DNA of 64,000 nucleotides from Mycolicibacterium aurum (GTDB taxonomy: Bacteria > Actinomycetota > Actinomycetes > Mycobacteriales > Mycobacteriaceae): contig NZ_LR134356.1 in assembly GCF_900637195.1 (NCBI RefSeq), forward strand, positions 2,542,001 to 2,606,000, in the 5' to 3' direction. Below are positions 56,758 to 64,000 of the stretch, in pieces. How positions within the stretch are numbered: position 1 is the first letter of the stretch; every line of letters begins with the position of its first letter. The notes beneath the pieces are model-generated. The model did no database searches and was not told where the DNA came from. It saw only the letters and a list, made by a program, of their open reading frames with translations. Position numbers and translations under genes: made by a program.

Positions 56758-57369
56758 GTGAGCGAAGGTAGCGGGTCGGACGGCACACCCAGGGCTACGG
56801 TCCTGGTGCTGTCCGGCCCGTCTGCCGTTGGTAAGTCCACCGTCGTCCGGTGCCTGCGGGAACGCATTCCCGACCTGCACTTCAGTGTGTCGGTGACCAC
56901 GCGGGCCCCCCGCCCGGGCGAGGTAGACGGCGTGGACTACACGTTCGTGACGGCAGAAGAGTTTCAGCAGCTCATCGACGACGGCGCCCTGCTGGAATGG
57001 GCGGACATCCACGGCGGACTGCATCGTTCCGGAACCCCCGCCGCACCCGTGCGGGCGGCCGCGGCAGCCGGTCGGCCGGTCCTGATCGAGGTCGACCTCG
57101 CGGGCGCGCGCGCAGTCAAGAAGGCCATGCCCGAGGCGATCTCGGTCTTTCTGGCCCCTCCGAGCTGGGACGCGCTCGAACAGCGGCTGCTCTCGCGCGG
57201 CACCGAAACGCCGGAGGTGATGGCGCGGCGCCTGCAGACCGCCAGGGCGGAGCTGGCCGCTCAAGGCGACTTCGACGAAGTCGTGGTCAACAGTCAATTG
57301 GAGTCTGCCTGCGCAGAATTGGTATCCTTGCTGGTGGCCCGCACGCCGGTGCCCCGCGATCACCCTTGA
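56758..57369 (+). CDS. gmk: Guanylate kinase
   Basis: Phosphorylates GMP (and dGMP) to the diphosphate with ATP. The 203-residue protein has Walker [17 protein letters not shown], the GMP-binding [19 protein letters not shown] and [17 protein letters not shown] segments, and the lid [20 protein letters not shown] 56758 begins 8 bp after mihF. The GMP site Arg/Tyr/Ser set is intact. It connects nucleotide supply with the rpoZ gene in a conserved operon. Confidence 0.97.
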   Translation: MSEGSGSDGTPRATVLVLSGPSAVGKSTVVRCLRERIPDLHFSVSVTTRAPRPGEVDGVDYTFVTAEEFQQLIDDGALLEWADIHGGLHRSGTPAAPVRAAAAAGRPVLIEVDLAGARAVKKAMPEAISVFLAPPSWDALEQRLLSRGTETPEVMARRLQTARAELAAQGDFDEVVVNSQLESACAELVSLLVARTPVPRDHP

Positions 57370-57423
57370 TCGTCGCCCCGCACGATCCGTAAAGCTCGTC
57401 AAAACCGCCAGGAGAACCTCTCT

Positions 57424-57738
57424 GTGAGCACCCCGCACGCCGACACGCGGCTGGCCGCCGTGGACATCGATCCGACCGCTGCCAGCGCCTACGACACGCC
57501 GTTGGGCATCACCAACCCGCCCATTGACGAGTTGCTGGACCGCGCGTCGAGCAAGTATGCGCTGGTGATCTACGCCGCCAAGCGCGCCCGGCAGATCAAC
57601 GACTACTACAACCAGCTCGGTGACGGCATCCTCGAATACGTCGGTCCGCTGGTCGAGCCCGGTCTGCAGGAGAAGCCGCTCTCGATCGCGATGCGCGAGA
57701 TCCACGGAGACCTCCTCGAGCACACCGAGGGCGAGTAG
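57424..57738 (+). CDS. rpoZ: RNA polymerase omega subunit
   Basis: A 104-residue subunit that helps assemble RNA polymerase by clamping beta'. [21 protein letters not shown] and the following [16 protein letters not shown] are the conserved omega core, and [20 protein letters not shown] is the actinobacterial C-terminal helix. GTG 57424 has GGAGA upstream. It lies between gmk and coaBC. Confidence 0.97.
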   Translation: MSTPHADTRLAAVDIDPTAASAYDTPLGITNPPIDELLDRASSKYALVIYAAKRARQINDYYNQLGDGILEYVGPLVEPGLQEKPLSIAMREIHGDLLEHTEGE

Positions 57739-57751
57739 CAGCGGCTCCGCC

Positions 57752-59002
57752 ATGTCGGGTCGCAAGCGGATCATCGTCGGTGTCGCCGGCGGCATCGCCG
57801 CCTACAAGGCGGCGACGGTGGTTCGTCAGCTCACCGAGGCCGGACATTCCGTCCGCGTCATTCCGACCGAGTCCGCCCTGCGGTTCGTCGGGGCCGCGAC
57901 CTTCGAGGCGCTCTCGGGTAATCCGGTACACACCGGGGTCTTCGAGGACGTCCACGAGGTTCCGCACGTCCGGATCGGGCAGGGAGCCGACCTCGTGGTC
58001 GTCGCCCCGGCCACCGCGGACCTGCTGGCACGCGCGGCGATCGGCCGCGCCGATGACCTACTGACTGCAACTCTGCTGACCGCCCGGTGCCCGGTGCTCT
58101 ACGCGCCGGCCATGCACACCGAGATGTGGCTTCACCCCGCGACCACCGACAATGTGGCGACGCTGCGGCGTCGCGGCGCGGTCGTGATGGAGCCGGCGTC
58201 CGGCCGGCTGACCGGGGCAGACACCGGTCCGGGCCGCCTGCCCGAGGCCGAGGAGATCACCACGCTGGCTCAGCTGCTGCTGGCGCGGGCCGACGCGTTG
58301 CCCCACGATCTGAGTGGGGTGAAAGTGCTGGTGACCGCGGGCGGTACCCGTGAGCCGATCGATCCCGTGCGCTTCATCGGCAACCGCAGCTCCGGCAAGC
58401 AGGGCTATGCGATGGCCCGGGTGATGGCCCAGCGGGGTGCCGACGTGACACTGATCGCGGGCAACACGGCAGGTCTGATCGACCCTGCCGGTGTGCACGT
58501 CACCCACGTGGGGTCGGCGGCGCAGCTCCGCGACGCCGTGTCCAAGCACGCTCCGGAGGTCAACGTGCTGGTGATGGCAGCCGCTGTCGCGGACTTCCGT
58601 CCGGCCCACCTGGCGACCAGCAAGATCAAGAAGGGGCCCGCCGGCGAGGGCGAGCCGACCATCGAGCTGATCCGCAACGACGACGTGCTCGCGACCGCGG
58701 TGCGCGCGCGCCACGACGGTCAGCTGCCCAATATGCAGGCCATCGTCGGTTTCGCCGCCGAGACAGGGGACGCCAACGGCGACGTCCTCTTCCACGCGCG
58801 AGCCAAGCTGAAGCGCAAAGGCTGCGACCTGCTGGTGGTCAACGCCGTCGGCGAGAACCGCGCCTTCGAGGTCGACCACAACGACGGCTGGCTGCTGTCG
58901 GCCGACGGATCCGAGTCCGCGCTGGAGCACGAGTCGAAGACCGTGATCGCGAGCCGTATTGTGGACGCGATCGTGGCTTTCCTGCATTCCGGTAGCGGGT
59001 AA
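57752..59002 (+). CDS. coaBC: Bifunctional phosphopantothenoylcysteine decarboxylase/synthase
   Basis: Carries out two steps of coenzyme A synthesis: CoaB joins 4'-phosphopantothenate to Cys with CTP, and CoaC decarboxylates the product with FMN. In the 416-residue protein residues 1-180 form CoaC ([34 protein letters not shown], the catalytic His in [13 protein letters not shown], and [10 protein letters not shown]), and the rest CoaB ([35 protein letters not shown], the [14 protein letters not shown] stretch, SKIKKG). ATG 57752 follows rpoZ by 13 bp. Confidence 0.96.
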   Translation: MSGRKRIIVGVAGGIAAYKAATVVRQLTEAGHSVRVIPTESALRFVGAATFEALSGNPVHTGVFEDVHEVPHVRIGQGADLVVVAPATADLLARAAIGRADDLLTATLLTARCPVLYAPAMHTEMWLHPATTDNVATLRRRGAVVMEPASGRLTGADTGPGRLPEAEEITTLAQLLLARADALPHDLSGVKVLVTAGGTREPIDPVRFIGNRSSGKQGYAMARVMAQRGADVTLIAGNTAGLIDPAGVHVTHVGSAAQLRDAVSKHAPEVNVLVMAAAVADFRPAHLATSKIKKGPAGEGEPTIELIRNDDVLATAVRARHDGQLPNMQAIVGFAAETGDANGDVLFHARAKLKRKGCDLLVVNAVGENRAFEVDHNDGWLLSADGSESALEHESKTVIASRIVDAIVAFLHSGSG

Positions 59003-59097
59003 CGGGGGATTTCATACTGCGCATAAGGGTTGCGCACATGGGGGGCGCACGCTTGGGTGCAACAGGACCCGCGTGGGCCGCGACATCGGTGATAAAT

Positions 59098-59103
59098 ATA
59101 AAT
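59098..59103 (+). promoter_or_regulatory. Consensus -10 element of metK
   Basis: A perfect TATAAT sits in an AT-rich patch (59091-59104) within the 148-bp gap between coaBC and metK. The -35 region is not recognisable. The start site would be near 59110, giving a leader of about 40 nt with AAGGA before the GTG. Confidence 0.55.
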
Positions 59104-59150
59104 TGACTGTCTACCTATTTCGGGGTGTTCCCGAGTGGAAGGAATCGGAC

Positions 59151-60359
59151 GTGAGTGAAGCTCGGCTGTTTACCAGTGAGTCGGTGACCGAGGGGCATCC
59201 CGACAAGATCTGTGACGCCATCAGCGACTCGGTGCTCGACGCGTTGCTCGCCGACGACCCGAAGTCCCGCGTTGCAGTGGAGACACTGGTGACGACCGGT
59301 CAGGTGCACGTCGTCGGCGAGGTCACCACCTCCGCCAAGAGCGCGTTCGCCGACATCACCAACACCGTCCGCGAGCGGATCCTGGAGATCGGCTACGACC
59401 ACTCCGACAAGGGTTTCGACGGCCTCACCTGCGGTGTGAACATCGGCATCGGCGCTCAGTCACCCGATATCGCCCAGGGTGTCGACACCGCGCACGAGAC
59501 TCGCGTCGAAGGCGCGGGCGACCCGCTCGACGCCCAGGGCGCCGGCGACCAGGGCCTGATGTTCGGCTACGCCATCGCCGACACCCCCGAGCTGATGCCG
59601 CTGCCGATCGCCCTCGCACACCGGTTGTCCCGCAAGCTGACCGACGTCCGCAAGAACGGCACACTGGACTACCTGCGTCCGGACGGCAAGACCCAGGTCA
59701 CCGTGCAGTACGACGGCACCACCCCGGTGCGGCTCGACACCGTGGTGCTGTCCACACAGCACGCCGACGGCATCGACCTCGACGCGCAGCTGACCCCGGA
59801 CATCAAGGCGCAGGTCATCGACACGGTGCTCGCCGAGCTGGGTCACGAGACGTTGGACATCTCCAACCCCCGCATCCTGGTCAACCCGACCGGCAAGTTC
59901 GTCCTCGGCGGCCCCATGGGCGACGCCGGATTGACCGGCCGCAAGATCATCGTCGACACCTACGGCGGGTGGGCCCGCCACGGCGGCGGTGCGTTCTCCG
60001 GCAAGGATCCGTCCAAGGTGGACCGCTCGGCGGCCTACGCGATGCGCTGGGTGGCCAAGAACGTCGTGGCCGCAGGCTTGGCGCAGCGCGTCGAGGTGCA
60101 GGTGGCCTACGCCATCGGCAAGGCGGCGCCGGTCGGCCTGTTCGTCGAGACCTTCGGCTCGGAGACCGTTGATCCGCTGAAGATCGAAAAGGCCATCGGC
60201 GAGGTGTTCGACCTGCGCCCCGGCGCGATCATCCGTGACCTGGATCTGCTGCGCCCCATCTACGCACCCACGGCGGCGTACGGCCACTTCGGCCGCACCG
60301 ACATCGAGCTTCCCTGGGAGCAGCTCAACAAGGTCGACGACCTCAAGGCTGCCGTCTGA
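59151..60359 (+). CDS. metK: S-adenosylmethionine synthetase
   Basis: Makes SAM from methionine and ATP. The 402-residue protein has the N-terminal [20 protein letters not shown] with the catalytic His, [12 protein letters not shown], the P-loop-like [19 protein letters not shown] and a conserved C-terminal [19 protein letters not shown] 59151 is preceded by AAGGA. It has its own promoter after coaBC. The end overlaps the convergent monooxygenase gene by 17 bp, which is unusual and limits a terminator between them. Confidence 0.98.
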   Translation: MSEARLFTSESVTEGHPDKICDAISDSVLDALLADDPKSRVAVETLVTTGQVHVVGEVTTSAKSAFADITNTVRERILEIGYDHSDKGFDGLTCGVNIGIGAQSPDIAQGVDTAHETRVEGAGDPLDAQGAGDQGLMFGYAIADTPELMPLPIALAHRLSRKLTDVRKNGTLDYLRPDGKTQVTVQYDGTTPVRLDTVVLSTQHADGIDLDAQLTPDIKAQVIDTVLAELGHETLDISNPRILVNPTGKFVLGGPMGDAGLTGRKIIVDTYGGWARHGGGAFSGKDPSKVDRSAAYAMRWVAKNVVAAGLAQRVEVQVAYAIGKAAPVGLFVETFGSETVDPLKIEKAIGEVFDLRPGAIIRDLDLLRPIYAPTAAYGHFGRTDIELPWEQLNKVDDLKAAV

Positions 60360-61884
60360 TCGAGGCGTCATCGGACGCCTGAGCGGAGAAGGCGTAGTCG
60401 TCGATCGGGAATCGGCGGCTGCGCCAGTATGCCTCGACGGTGCTGGCCGGACGCAGCGGCACATCGCCGTGCTGGTCGAAGTAGTAGCTGTTGGCCAGCC
60501 GGCAGGAATCCTGCCAGAAGATCTGCCGGTGCCGTTTGCGCATCATCTCGGCGAAGTAGCGGTCGTTGGCGTCGCGGCGCACCTCGACCCGATACGCGTG
60601 CCGGCTGCGGGCAGCGTCGATGCAGCGCACGATGTGGCGCGTCTGGGCCTCGATCAGGGCGAAGTACGACGAGCCGACGTACCCGTACGGGCCGAACACG
60701 GTGAAGAAATTCGGGAAGCCCGGGATGCTGATCCCTTCGTAGGCCTGCAGCCGGTGCTCGTTCCAGAAGTCGGCAAGACGGCCGCCACCTGGCCCGGTCA
60801 CCGGGAACGTCGGCACGTTCTCGGTGTCGAGCACTCTGAAACCGGTCGCCAGGATCAGCACATCGACGTCGTGCACGGTGCCGTCACGCGTAACCGCGCC
60901 CGATTCGGTGATCTCGTCGATCGGCTCGGTGACCAGGTCGACGTTGTCGCGGTTGAACGTCGACAGATACGTGTTGTGGAAGCCCGGGCGCTTGCAGCCG
61001 ACCGCGTACCGCGGCGTCAGCTTGTCCCTGACCACGGGATCGTCAACCTGCTTGCGCAGGTAGGCCTTTCCGACGGCGCCCATCCGCTTGGCCATCGGAT
61101 TGAGTGTGAAGTACTGCGCCGCCAACGGGAATGTCAGCTCGACATAGGCCTGGCTGACCAGACGCTGCACCGTCTTGCCGAACGGTATCCGCATGGCCGC
61201 CTTCGCCATCCTCGACAGCGGGACGTCGAACTTCGGGAAGCACCAGATGGGCGTGCGCTGAAAGACGGTGAGCCGCTCGACGATCGGTGCGATCTCGGGG
61301 ACCACCTGGACCGCCGACGCGCCGGTGCCGATGATCGCGACACGCGTGCCCGACAGGTCCTGCCCGTGGTCCCAGCGCGCGGTGTGCATCGTCACACCGG
61401 CAAACGAATCAAGCCCCGGGATGTCGGGCGGCTTGGGGACTGCCAACACACCGCTGGCGTTGACCAGAAACCGGGCGGTCACGGTGCTGTGCCGGCCCGA
61501 TGAATCCAGCGTCACGCGCCAGAAGCTCTGTGTCTCATCGAATTCCGCGCCGGATACGGTAGTCCCGAAACGGATCCTGGGCCGCAACCCGTACTTGTCG
61601 ACACAGTGGGCGGCATAGTTGCGCAGCTCGCGGCCGGGCGCGTACGTGCGTGACCAGGCCGAGCTCTGCTCGAACGAGAACTGGTAGGAGAACGACGGGA
61701 TGTCCACCGCGATGCCGGGGTAGGTGTTCCAGTACCACGTGCCGCCGGGTTCGTCGCCGGCTTCGATGACGAGGTAGTCGGTCATGCCGGACCGGTCCAG
61801 TGCGATGGCCGTCCCGATACCGGAGAACCCGGCACCGACGATCACCGTGTGGTAATCGGGCGCGGCGTGCTCAGGTGCGGTCAT
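60343..61884 (-). CDS. FAD-dependent Baeyer-Villiger-type monooxygenase
   Basis: A 513-residue flavoprotein monooxygenase. [16 protein letters not shown] binds [21 protein letters not shown] binds NADPH, and [13 protein letters not shown] is the Baeyer-Villiger fingerprint (FxGxxxHTxxWx) between them. The late ILATGF motif is also present. The enzyme would insert oxygen next to a ketone carbonyl or oxidise S/N centres. GGAGG precedes ATG 61884. A monooxygenase gene after metK also occurs, as I recall, in M. tuberculosis (Rv1393c). Related EthA-type enzymes activate prodrugs, but substrate range cannot be predicted here. Confidence 0.92.
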   Translation of the reverse strand: MTAPEHAAPDYHTVIVGAGFSGIGTAIALDRSGMTDYLVIEAGDEPGGTWYWNTYPGIAVDIPSFSYQFSFEQSSAWSRTYAPGRELRNYAAHCVDKYGLRPRIRFGTTVSGAEFDETQSFWRVTLDSSGRHSTVTARFLVNASGVLAVPKPPDIPGLDSFAGVTMHTARWDHGQDLSGTRVAIIGTGASAVQVVPEIAPIVERLTVFQRTPIWCFPKFDVPLSRMAKAAMRIPFGKTVQRLVSQAYVELTFPLAAQYFTLNPMAKRMGAVGKAYLRKQVDDPVVRDKLTPRYAVGCKRPGFHNTYLSTFNRDNVDLVTEPIDEITESGAVTRDGTVHDVDVLILATGFRVLDTENVPTFPVTGPGGGRLADFWNEHRLQAYEGISIPGFPNFFTVFGPYGYVGSSYFALIEAQTRHIVRCIDAARSRHAYRVEVRRDANDRYFAEMMRKRHRQIFWQDSCRLANSYYFDQHGDVPLRPASTVEAYWRSRRFPIDDYAFSAQASDDASIRRQP

Positions 61885-61935
61885 GGGGGCCTCCGAGACC
61901 GACGATATCGCCAGCCGGGCCGGTCTCCCGCGTGA

Positions 61936-62865
61936 TTAGTCGGTTCGGTCCGCCAACGCCGCGCGCAGCGCGTTCACCCCGCGGTCGGTGGCTTCGGTGG
62001 CGGCGGGCACGATGCCCGCATAGCCGAGGTATCCGTGAACCAACGACTCGGCGTTGTGCACCTCGACCGGTACCCCGGCCGCGGCGAGAAGCTCGCCATA
62101 CCGGACGCCGTCGTCACGCAGCGGATCGTGGCCGGCGACAGCGATGTAGGCCGGCGGCAACCCCGCCAGCTCACCGCGTGCGGGGACCAACGTGACGGGT
62201 GGGTCCGACAGGTCGGTGTCGCCGACGTACCAGCGGCTGAAGCCCTTGCACGAAGCGAGGTCGAGGATCGGTGCGTGTGCGTTCTCGGTGAACGACGGCA
62301 GTGAGGTGTCGAACGTCGTCGACGGGTACCAGAGCAGCTGGAACCGCAGCGGGATCCCGGCGTCGCGGGCGGACTGGGCGACCACGGCGGCGAGATTGCC
62401 GCCGGCGGAGTCACCGGCCACGGCCAGACGTCCCGCGTCGATCCCGATCTCGGCGGCATTGTCGACGACCCACCGTGTGGCCGCCCAGGCGTCGTCGACG
62501 GCGGCCGGGAAAGGATGCTCGGGCGCAAGGCGGTAATCGATCGCCACGACGACGGCTTGGGCGCCCGCCGCATGGATGCGTGCCTGGCCGTCATAGGTGT
62601 CCAGGTCGCCGACGGTCCAGCCGCCGCCGTGGATGAACACCACGGCGGGCAGTACCGGAGCCTCCGACGGCGGACGGTAGATCCGCAGTGGAAGCGGGCC
62701 GCCCGGGCCCTCGATCACGCGGTCCTCGGTGGTGACCTCCGGGAGGATCGGGCTGCGGGGCAACTCGTTGAACCGTTGACGCGCCGATTCGGGTCCACCA
62801 TCGATGGTCAGCTGGAACGGAACGGCGTCGAGCACCGCCTGCAGCACGGGATCCAACTCAGCCAT
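61936..62865 (-). CDS. LipH-like alpha/beta hydrolase of the HSL family
   Basis: A 309-residue carboxylesterase of the hormone-sensitive lipase family. The oxyanion motif is HGGGW in VVFIHGGGWTVGDLDTYD, the nucleophile is in VAGDSAGGNLAAVVAQSA, the acid is in VAGHDPLRDDGVRYG and the His in LVHGYLGYAG. It has no signal peptide and would act on short-chain esters. ATG 62865 has TACGGT 7 nt upstream, suggesting a leaderless mRNA; the longer frame to 62898 is less likely. It resembles M. tuberculosis LipH/LipI, which I recall lying near metK. It is 51 bp upstream of the monooxygenase and may be co-transcribed: a monooxygenase-made ester could be its substrate. Confidence 0.92.
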   Translation of the reverse strand: MAELDPVLQAVLDAVPFQLTIDGGPESARQRFNELPRSPILPEVTTEDRVIEGPGGPLPLRIYRPPSEAPVLPAVVFIHGGGWTVGDLDTYDGQARIHAAGAQAVVVAIDYRLAPEHPFPAAVDDAWAATRWVVDNAAEIGIDAGRLAVAGDSAGGNLAAVVAQSARDAGIPLRFQLLWYPSTTFDTSLPSFTENAHAPILDLASCKGFSRWYVGDTDLSDPPVTLVPARGELAGLPPAYIAVAGHDPLRDDGVRYGELLAAAGVPVEVHNAESLVHGYLGYAGIVPAATEATDRGVNALRAALADRTD

Positions 62866-62878
62866 GGCACACACCGTA
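62866..62878 (-). promoter_or_regulatory. Putative leaderless promoter (-10 TACGGT) of the LipH-like gene
   Basis: On the minus strand TACGGT (62878-62873) is followed after 7 nt by ATG 62865, without a ribosome site. Confidence 0.45.
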
Positions 62879-62952
62879 CCGGGGGACGTAGCCGCCAATT
62901 ACCGTGCCGTTTCCCCGACAATGAGCCCACTTCGACAAGTGAGGATGCGGGC

Positions 62953-63819
62953 ATGGGCACGATGGCGGGCCGTCCAGGATCTGTTGCCGGTCAGGCGCGG
63001 CCGATCTCCCTGGCGCCGCTGACGGTCCTCGAGCTCACCCCGCCAGAGCTCGTGGCGTGCGCAGCCGACGCCGGATATGACGGTGTGGGGCTGCGGCTCA
63101 TCCGGGCCACCGACGACGAGCCGGTGCTGCCGACACTCGGGCAGACCCCGATGATCCGCGAGACGCGCCGACGCCTCGACGACACCGGCGTGTTCCTGCT
63201 GGACATCGAGGTGCTCCGGCTCCGACCCGACACGAATGTCCGCGACGACTTCGGTGCCTTCCTGGAGACCGGGGCATACCTTGGTGCGCAACAGATCCTG
63301 GTGACCGGTAACGATCCCGACCACGCCCGGCTGGCCGACAATCTGGCCGAACTCGGCGAATTCGCCCACGGTTTCGGGTTGACCCCGAACCTGGAGCCGA
63401 TGCCCTGGACCGACGTCCGTGACCTGCGCGAGGCAGCGCTGATCGTGCGGCGATGTCACGGCAGCGGCGTCGGGGTCCTCGTCGACGCCATCCACTACGA
63501 CCGCGCGCTGGCCACCGCCGAGGACCTGCGGGCGCTGCCTCCGGAGTGGACGCGGTACGTGCAGATCTGTGATGCGCTGCTGCCGCGACCGACCTCGGTG
63601 GACGAGCTACGCTTCCAGGGCCGTAACGCCCGGCTGTTCCCCGGTCAGGGAAGCATCGACCTGGTGCCGATGCTCCGAGCGCTGCCGTCGGTGCCTGTCA
63701 GTGTCGAGGCGCCGGTCCAGTGGACTGCTCCCGCCGCGGTCCGGGCCCGCGCCGCGCTGCGGGCCGCGCGCGACGTGGTGTCGGCCGCGGACAGAGACCG
63801 GTCTCAACTGACCGCCTGA
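62953..63819 (+). CDS. Sugar phosphate isomerase/epimerase-like TIM-barrel protein
   Basis: A 288-residue protein of the xylose isomerase-like (AP endonuclease 2) TIM-barrel group. Features are SLAPLTVLELTPPELVACAA, DAGYDGVGLRLIR, the LTPNLEPMPWTDV strand with a metal-binding Glu, GVLVDAIHYDRALAT with Asp and His, VQICDALLP and FPGQGSIDLVPML, and the final SVEAPVQW. These fit a divalent-metal isomerase, epimerase or dehydratase. ATG 62953 has GTGAGGA upstream; ATG 62962 is another option. It diverges from the LipH-like gene. Substrate unknown. Confidence 0.87.
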   Translation: MGTMAGRPGSVAGQARPISLAPLTVLELTPPELVACAADAGYDGVGLRLIRATDDEPVLPTLGQTPMIRETRRRLDDTGVFLLDIEVLRLRPDTNVRDDFGAFLETGAYLGAQQILVTGNDPDHARLADNLAELGEFAHGFGLTPNLEPMPWTDVRDLREAALIVRRCHGSGVGVLVDAIHYDRALATAEDLRALPPEWTRYVQICDALLPRPTSVDELRFQGRNARLFPGQGSIDLVPMLRALPSVPVSVEAPVQWTAPAAVRARAALRAARDVVSAADRDRSQLTA

Positions 63820-63828
63820 CCGGTTTAG

Positions 63829-63841
63829 TAGGTTTCTCCGC
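63829..63841 (+). promoter_or_regulatory. Putative leaderless promoter (-10 TAGGTT) of the last gene
   Basis: TAGGTT at 63829-63834 is followed after 7 nt by GTG 63842. This supports the start of the truncated gene at the window edge. Confidence 0.4.
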
Positions 63842-64000
63842 GTGGCAACGACGCAGCGACGGGCCCTACCTGCGGTGCTGCGCGCCCACACGCTGTGGAG
63901 TGCCGCCATGGTGGTGGCCGCCGGCTACGGCGTCTTCCTGATCGTCGTGGCGATGCGCGTGCCGCCCGGCGCGGAGCTGACCGGCCAGTTCGGCCTGCAG
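63842..64000 (+). CDS. Membrane protein, N-terminal part (3' end outside window)
   Basis: The frame from GTG 63842 stays open to the end of the window: 53 codons with no stop. A short basic N-terminus is followed by one hydrophobic helix, LWSAAMVVAAGYGVFLIVVA, then a polar stretch starting PPGAELTG that is probably outside the membrane. Codon use is GC-rich at third positions, as in the neighbours, and a -10 box lies 7 nt upstream. The family cannot be named from this fragment; the rest of the gene is needed. Confidence 0.55.
   Translation, partial: MATTQRRALPAVLRAHTLWSAAMVVAAGYGVFLIVVAMRVPPGAELTGQFGLQ

Noticed and set aside
59003..59150. SAM riboswitch upstream of metK
   Set aside because: The leader after the TATAAT box is only about 40 nt, too short for known SAM aptamers, and no matching conserved core was seen.

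Overview
The window is a 64 kb piece of a high-GC actinobacterial chromosome, almost certainly a mycobacterium and probably a fast grower of the Mycolicibacterium type. Support comes from mihF directly before gmk-rpoZ-coaBC-metK, a pyr operon with a PH-like membrane protein between pyrC and carA, a PyrR-binding RNA hairpin before pyrR, a 13E12-type DUF222/HNH protein, and a gene order that follows the M. tuberculosis aspS...alaS-ruvX-mltG-aroE...aroC-aroK-aroB...pepQ-efp-nusB and pyrR...metK blocks. Several genes have a TANNNT box 6-8 nt before the start codon, as expected for mycobacterial leaderless mRNAs. No PE/PPE genes lie between pyrF and mihF.

Layout. 1-2100: end of aspS, a DUF4436 membrane protein and a Ddn-like F420 protein. 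2116-12067: accessory block, with a thiolase divergent from an HxlR regulator, then an eight-gene minus-strand operon (DeoR regulator, FGGY kinase, sugar-binding lipoprotein, two permeases, ABC ATPase, SDR dehydrogenase, BtpA-family protein) that looks like an importer and catabolic route for an unidentified polyol or sugar. 12231-21376: a DUF389 membrane protein and a tightly coupled four-gene operon (transglutaminase/DUF2126, permuted ATP-grasp/alpha-E, transglutaminase, zinc-ribbon metallopeptidase), a predicted peptide ligase/hydrolase system of unknown product. 21383-26427: two SDRs and an NTF2-like protein, then a secreted Gly-rich protein whose repeats resemble the PGRS domain of PE_PGRS proteins but with a Sec signal peptide in place of PE, followed by 1.1 kb without a recognisable gene.

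26428-43524: mostly core genes: DUF3097, rarA, an ArsR/SRPBCC pair, a GlsB-like protein, yjbQ, alaS-ruvX-mltG-aroE-prepilin peptidase, an alpha/beta hydrolase, aroC-aroK-aroB, a B-4DMT-like membrane protein, pepQ-efp-nusB and a hypothetical gene. The dehydroquinase gene that I recall following aroB in M. tuberculosis is absent. 43600-47283: a CitE-like protein, a 13E12/HNH protein and a serine hydrolase. 47404-56011: pyrR-pyrB-pyrC-(PH-like)-carA-carB-pyrF, with short overlaps or close spacing throughout, encoding UMP synthesis apart from dihydroorotate dehydrogenase. 56429-64000: mihF-gmk-rpoZ-coaBC-metK, a Baeyer-Villiger-type monooxygenase, a LipH-like esterase, a TIM-barrel isomerase-like protein and the start of a membrane protein that runs off the window.

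Most promising for new biology: the transglutaminase/ATP-grasp/alpha-E/peptidase operon, whose first gene carries an in-frame 3 x 30 bp tandem repeat; the orphan secreted PGRS-like protein; and the BtpA-containing sugar operon with a matching pair of inverted putative operators in front of its regulator. No tRNA, rRNA, insertion sequence or CRISPR array was recognised.
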